Assembly (NCBI RefSeq): GCF_032854445.1
Contig: NC_088302.1
Span: 19,093,338 to 19,157,337 of the forward strand
Direction: 5' to 3'
Length of the DNA stretch: 64,000 bases
DNA from: Liolophura sinensis
Lineage: Eukaryota; Mollusca; Polyplacophora; Chitonida; Chitonidae
Numbering within the stretch: the first letter of the stretch is position 1; each line of letters opens with the position of its first letter. Positions 59,581-64,000 of this stretch are shown in pieces. A model generated the notes under the pieces. It was given only the letters and a program-made list of their open reading frames with translations. It did no database searches and had not been told where the DNA came from. Both the position numbers and the translations under genes were made by a program.

Positions 59581-61349
59581 TATCTAGTTTACAGCTGAGT
59601 TGTTCAAGTTATCAACAGTTATAAGTACATGTTTTTGTACACCCTTTCCACGTTTCTTTTGAAGATTTGAGTCTAAGCCGTGAACTATTTGCCAAGTTTT
59701 CAAGTCACATGGATTTGGGCATTTCTGTGAATCTTTTCGTGTGATTTGGTATAAGTAGGCTTCGTTGCTTCCGCCAAGGAGGTTATATGTCTGCCACAAA
59801 AAGACATAAATGCATATTTTTCTCTGACGTTGTATTAGTGCCCAGAAGAGAACTCAGTGTTCGGATTTACACTTGTGGCTGTGGCGGAAGTTGGGCTCTT
59901 AAGAGTGTGTTCCAGTTCTTTATGAATTTGCTCACTGGGAAGAGATTCTGATGCCCAATCTGCCTCGCCTTACCAACGATTTCTCGTGTTTAATCATAAG
60001 CCTTACCGCTGGTCTGGGGCCTATAACAGGGTGTGCAAATTATAGAGAAACCTTACACCTGGCGAGTAACACAACCGTTATTTATCTGGGGTACACCGAT
60101 TACCTTGGTTCCGTTGTAACCGGTTATTACCGGCTAGTAACACCGGATATAGAACATAATACAAACCTTTCTTGGCGTTTCCCAGGGTGTTCCACTTATT
60201 ACAATCTGATGCTGCTCTTTTTTGCGGGTTACTTTTGTAGGCGATATTTGTGAGGTAGTAAATCATGTTGCATTGATGACAGCACATAGTATTAAAGAGA
60301 AAAAAGCCCTTCTAGACAAGGAAGTTTGTATCTAGTTACATATCTTGTGACCTGTTTGGTTCTCAGAGTCAGCTTACAGTTATAATATACCTTTATGACT
60401 GTCTGTTAACTAGGCGAGATGTAGGCCTCACCCTCGCCCATTGTATGTCCTCCATGTTAATCTGACACATAATCTTTGTCTTATATAGTCTTGATTAATT
60501 GTAAAGAATACCGCGATTTCTTGGTTGGCGGCTCAGTAGCACTACCAGTAAAGCTAACAGTCGTATTGTCCTGAAATAAAACAAGAAAAAGTGAGAGATG
60601 ATAAACTAAACCACAAGTGAAAATATCTTTTCATTTACTTGCTTAACCCACAAGGATGTTGAAAACAAAATTTATGTAAAATGTATGTATCACATACAGG
60701 AAGCTATTTGTGGCTACTCGTTGGCAACATTAAATGTTACCTTTTGTTAACAACATTAATGCTATTATGGGATGTCAGATGCGATAAAATCTTACAAAAT
60801 AATTTATACTATATCTAGTTATATCTAAATGCGTCAACTTCAATGTATCGACCATACAAACCCAATCCCATTAGCCTACATAGACTCATTTTGATTCCCC
60901 TGACACTGAAGGGGTCTTTGAAATGGACGTCGTGCGAAAATTAAGTTATTGTTAAGTTACTTGTGCCATTAGAATCAAATGTTATTTGTGCATTTTTTGT
61001 AACGATTCAGCAAAGGCTAGAGAAGCACTTGGCATTACACCGTTAATGTACGTCCTACATAAGAACAATTGCATGCATTCAACGTCATGATTGAAATCTA
61101 AGTGGCGTTCCAACCCTCTTATTGATTTCATTCATGTTTGGTTTAGCTTTTTTTGACACAAGTTCTATAAAATATTCTCCACGAGTGTAATAAGGCGATT
61201 CTACGCTCACTTATAAATGCTGAAATCGATCCTGTTTCCTCTCTCCACTTTCACTGTTTAGTACTGATTTTACAAGGATTGATAAATTTGAAAGCTGTAA
61301 TATTTTTTACACTTTATTCATTTACTTTTATAAACCCAGGACTATATAT
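59581..61349. other. Unassigned part of intron 5, copy 2
   Basis: No known element. Frames at 59584-59799 (-), 59951-60253 (+) and 60078-60287 (-) are unrecognised. The phrase CCGGTTATTACCGG near 60119 is palindromic. Confidence 0.45.
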
Positions 61350-61429
61350 AACTATAATAACGCGACGACAGTGTAATCGTTAGCAAATGGTCACAAGTAA
61401 CCAGTGTCAAGTCCAGTTTACCTCAGTTA
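61350..61429 (-). repeat. Dispersed inverted-repeat family, shortened copy
   Basis: CGCGACGACAGTGTAATCG, TTAGCAAATGGTCACAAGTAACC and GTCCAGTTTACCTCAGTT. The middle GAAATACGGCCTC part is deleted. Confidence 0.65.
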
Positions 61430-62537
61430 AGGTTTTAATCTAACTCTTAAACAGTAGCAAATTACTGAGTTAGTAGCAAATCACGCCCCTGAGCAACGTG
61501 GCTTAAAGCAGAATTAAGTAAAAACAATATAGTATGCGGTGATCTTAAGTTTATTAGACGTTACTGATTCAGAATTACTCAAAATGCTGTGGTGTCGTCA
61601 AATTTAACATACAGTACCATTAAAAAAATGCAAAGGACCAAGTAAGGGAATCCTTAGTCCACCAGCTGGGTCCGGTTGTTCAACATTGGATTATGACTTA
61701 ATACAAGATTTAACTTTGAGCCAAGTCTTCAATTTTTATACACCTTTCAGATACATATATACAATATATTAAAAGTGCATTGACTGCTGATTTTGGCTAA
61801 AATTTAAAATATGACTTAAGATCGGTATTACCAAATACACTTTCGAATAACCGGGCCCGAATACCTCTTTTAGACTATATTGTAGGGTTAGTAACATTAA
61901 AATTCTATCGTGCTTTGGATTTTCTCACAACATAAGCATGGTACTTTTCAACGTCAAGTTAAGCGTTTACATTTAGATCTCTGCCAGGTGGAGTCTGGAT
62001 TTGTGTTTAGGGTTAACTTTCGATCCTGTTTCAGTTTAACCCACTGCTAGGTAAAGTAAGGATTTGGTTTCAGATTAAGCTGTATGCTTCATGCAATCTT
62101 TGACCACATCCTATTAAAATTTCAAACAAGATGTGTTTGTAGTGTTCAAACGGTTCATATGTTTAACTTCACCAGTCTGTTTTGCTACCACTAGATATAA
62201 CCACACGTGCTTATTCTTTAATGTTGTGTTTAATAAAGTTTTCGAATGGTTCTTGAGAATGCAACAAACTTCGACATTGCATTTCAGCTATTACATCTCC
62301 TTTCTCATTTACAAATAAATGCAAAAAATCGACTACGTAGCTCTTGCATATCGTGGATAACAGCACTTCTAGCAACCAGCATGTATTTTATAACCCCATC
62401 GGTCAGCCTTGATTATTACCACCTCACCACTATATATGTACTTATGCCCGTCTGGATATGTTGTTATGCAATCTAGTGTTATTTTTCACTGTAAATGCCA
62501 ATTGTTATCTTCTGTGCTGTGTTTCTATTGTATCAAT
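61430..62537. other. Unassigned part of intron 5, copy 2
   Basis: AT-rich, nothing recognised. Frames at 62133-62318 and 62246-62476 (+) are unknown. Confidence 0.45.
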
Positions 62538-62659
62538 GGAGACCTTTAGTTAGAAGTTACAAGCTCAACTTCTAACTTCAAACTAGAATAAATAAACTAA
62601 TACTGGTTTGAATTTACAAGTTACAAGTTTGTACTTGTGACTTCTAACGAAAGGTCTCT
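62538..62659. mobile_element. MITE-like element with 26-bp inverted ends
   Basis: Left end GGAGACCTTTAGTTAGAAGT (62538 on) and right end ACTTCTAACGAAAGGTCTCT (to about 62659) are reverse complements with 23 of 26 positions matching. The interior repeats AGTTACAAG/CTTGTGACTT phrases. It lies about 70 bp upstream of exon 6 of NUDT17 copy 2. No clear target duplication seen. Confidence 0.75.
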
Positions 62660-63685
62660 ATTATGTCTTCTGACAAACTGTTGGTGGAGCAGCAAACAAA
62701 CAAACAAACTGCGGCTTTATCGAACTTCTGTCGACGTTTCCGCCGAAGCTAAGCCTAGGCCTGTCGACACACCATCACATTGTGGTCTTCATTCTTGCCA
62801 AGCTGTTGCCGTCTATTACGTCACAGAAGCTACAGAAGCAAATGGATCTGAATCCGGCGGAAGTAGGCGCAAGTGCGTGGCTGGATAGACAGATGGTCGA
62901 GGCCATAACTTCCGCCAGCGGAGAAAACCGGCCATATGGGAACGATCATAAAACTCTTCCTCAGAAAATAAAGTGAGCGACTTTCTCCACTAGAGAAAAA
63001 ATTACCTGTCTTGATTCAAGACATTTTTCCTCTGTTTATGCGTTTAATCTTCTGTATCACTTCGCGTTACTGCGTAAGCTTTTATATTCAGTACAGGTAA
63101 AGAGATATTTAGACATGATTAAGCTATCCGCTATGTCATACATTCCCCTTGTTGTGTTGATTTGTACCAATAAGGACAACCACTTTTATCCATGAGTAAC
63201 GAAACCTTTGCAACCGAAACCGTTTCCGCTGTATTATTTTTTGCTAATGTCCCTGGTGTTGAAAAATGCTATGTAGTCTTTAAGGCATTCGGCTCAGTTG
63301 TCGTGTTTGTTATTTCAGGGCTATACTGGTTACTGAAAACAAGGAACAAATATTGACTGATCTTCCTACAGCGCCATTATTAGAAACATCTTCAGATGCC
63401 GTGGACATAAAAAGGGTTTGCACTGGGACGAAATTTGTCTTAGAAGAATGGCTTAAAGTGACGTAGGGTGGGCAACAGGAAAAAGGCACCCAGAAATGCA
63501 TTAACCAATGAGGAACCCAGTTACACAGCGGAAGTGCCAGCTAAAGCCCTCCCAGCAATGGCGACCGGCATGTTTCCGGTCGGAGACAGCCCTTAAATTG
63601 AAAACGGAAGTTGGCAGAGAGTGCACAGGGTGGGGATTATACATTCGATACAAAAATTTCCAGCGACTCATTGAGAAGGGTGAAC

Positions 63686-63691
63686 AATAAA
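63686..63691 (+). terminator. Possible polyadenylation signal, NUDT17 copy 2
   Basis: AATAAA about 220 nt after the stop codon, in GGTGAACAATAAATTACAG. Confidence 0.35.
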
Positions 63692-64000
63692 TTACAGTTA
63701 ATTGTCCTGCATCATGTAACTGTATAGTCGGTGGCCGTTATACCGAGTAGATTGTTACAGTCGATGGGCTTTCTGCTAGGCAAAATGCGGGTAGACGTTG
63801 CCAATTTATGATTGTCTCATTGATTCTGAGGCGAAGACGATACGTCAGGTAAATTGACCGTGACAAAAAGCTGAGCATTTTGTCCAAGGAATCATTGTTC
63901 TTGGAGGCTCTTATATCCGCAACCATTCCACTGTTGAAGCAGTAAGCCTACATGAGAAACATCATTGTATGTACACGCTGCATACTATATAGTTGCTAAA

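Larger units (their letters stand above)
56299..63466 (+). pseudogene. NUDT17: NUDT17-like Nudix hydrolase, copy 2, incomplete
   Basis: Paralogous exons 2 to 7 at 56299-56385, 56815-56998, 57285-57310, 57883-57984, 62731-62972 and 63319-63466, in matching phase without any internal stop (262 codons). The Nudix box is complete (GHIEGNET then IVESGIRELREETGI). Defects: no recognisable exon 1; exon 2 begins nine codons later than in copy 1, behind a usable CTCAG; the conserved tryptophan before VPPGG is leucine; exon 6 is preceded by TTCTG where copy 1 has TTCAG. The next in-phase AG is 18 nt inside the exon (62747-62748) and would remove STFPPK. Roughly half of the substitutions in exon 6 are silent by my count, which suggests past selective constraint. 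It could be a recent pseudogene, a gene with a different 5' exon, or an alternative 3' half spliced to exon 1 of copy 1 (phases agree). Homology to copy 1 continues past the stop codon. Confidence 0.8.

Noticed and set aside
62637-62888. 83-codon frame overlapping exon 6 of NUDT17 copy 2
   Set aside because: It is in a different frame from the conserved exon and starts inside the MITE.
48066-63466. The two NUDT17 copies as misassembled alleles of one gene
   Set aside because: They differ at many amino-acid positions, by indels in exons 2 and 6 and completely in most intron sequence, too much for allelic variation even in a polymorphic mollusc. Only long reads could exclude it fully.

Overview
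The window is nuclear DNA of a eukaryote, most likely a lophotrochozoan invertebrate and probably a mollusc. The reasons are an AT-rich, gene-poor landscape, coding sequence split by GT-AG introns, many tRNA-derived SINEs with tails of AAAT or CACT type repeats, and a very high density of minisatellites. I place it near molluscs because the SINE 3' ends look like those I know from bivalve and gastropod genomes; this is recognition from memory and was not searched.

Only one gene family is clearly recognisable: two tandem copies of a NUDT17-like Nudix hydrolase, both on the + strand, in the last 16 kb. Copy 1 (48066-53189) can be assembled into seven exons in consistent phase, giving 302 codons with a canonical Nudix box. 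Copy 2 (56299-63466) keeps exons 2 to 7 open and in phase and has an intact Nudix box. However, no first exon is recognisable, the normal acceptor of exon 6 has changed from AG to TG, and intron 5 has grown to 4.7 kb. Copy 1 has its own oddity, a GC instead of GT donor after exon 3. Exon 4 is a 26-nt microexon in both copies and carries the start of the Nudix box.

Layout. 1-10.9 kb: no supported gene, with 34-bp, 76-bp and 53-bp minisatellites, a hairpin MITE, several SINEs and a SINE nested in a SINE. 10.9-20.4 kb: a roughly fourfold tandem array of a 1.7-3.6 kb unit of unknown nature, interrupted by SINEs and poly-C tracts. 20.4-35.5 kb: mostly unassigned DNA with minisatellites of about 18, 24, 26 and 30 bp and SINE fragments. 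35.5-36.6 kb: an array of nine near-identical 112-bp units. 36.6-48 kb: SINEs, a locally duplicated compound SINE block, 36-bp repeats, a TA microsatellite, and a duplicated block just upstream of NUDT17 copy 1. 48-63.7 kb: the NUDT17 pair with SINE and inverted-repeat insertions in and between the copies. No rRNA, bona fide tRNA gene, CRISPR array or prokaryotic feature was found. Apart from the NUDT17 exons, the open frames of 60-160 codons do not look like conserved proteins; many lie in repeats. I may have missed short exons of other genes.
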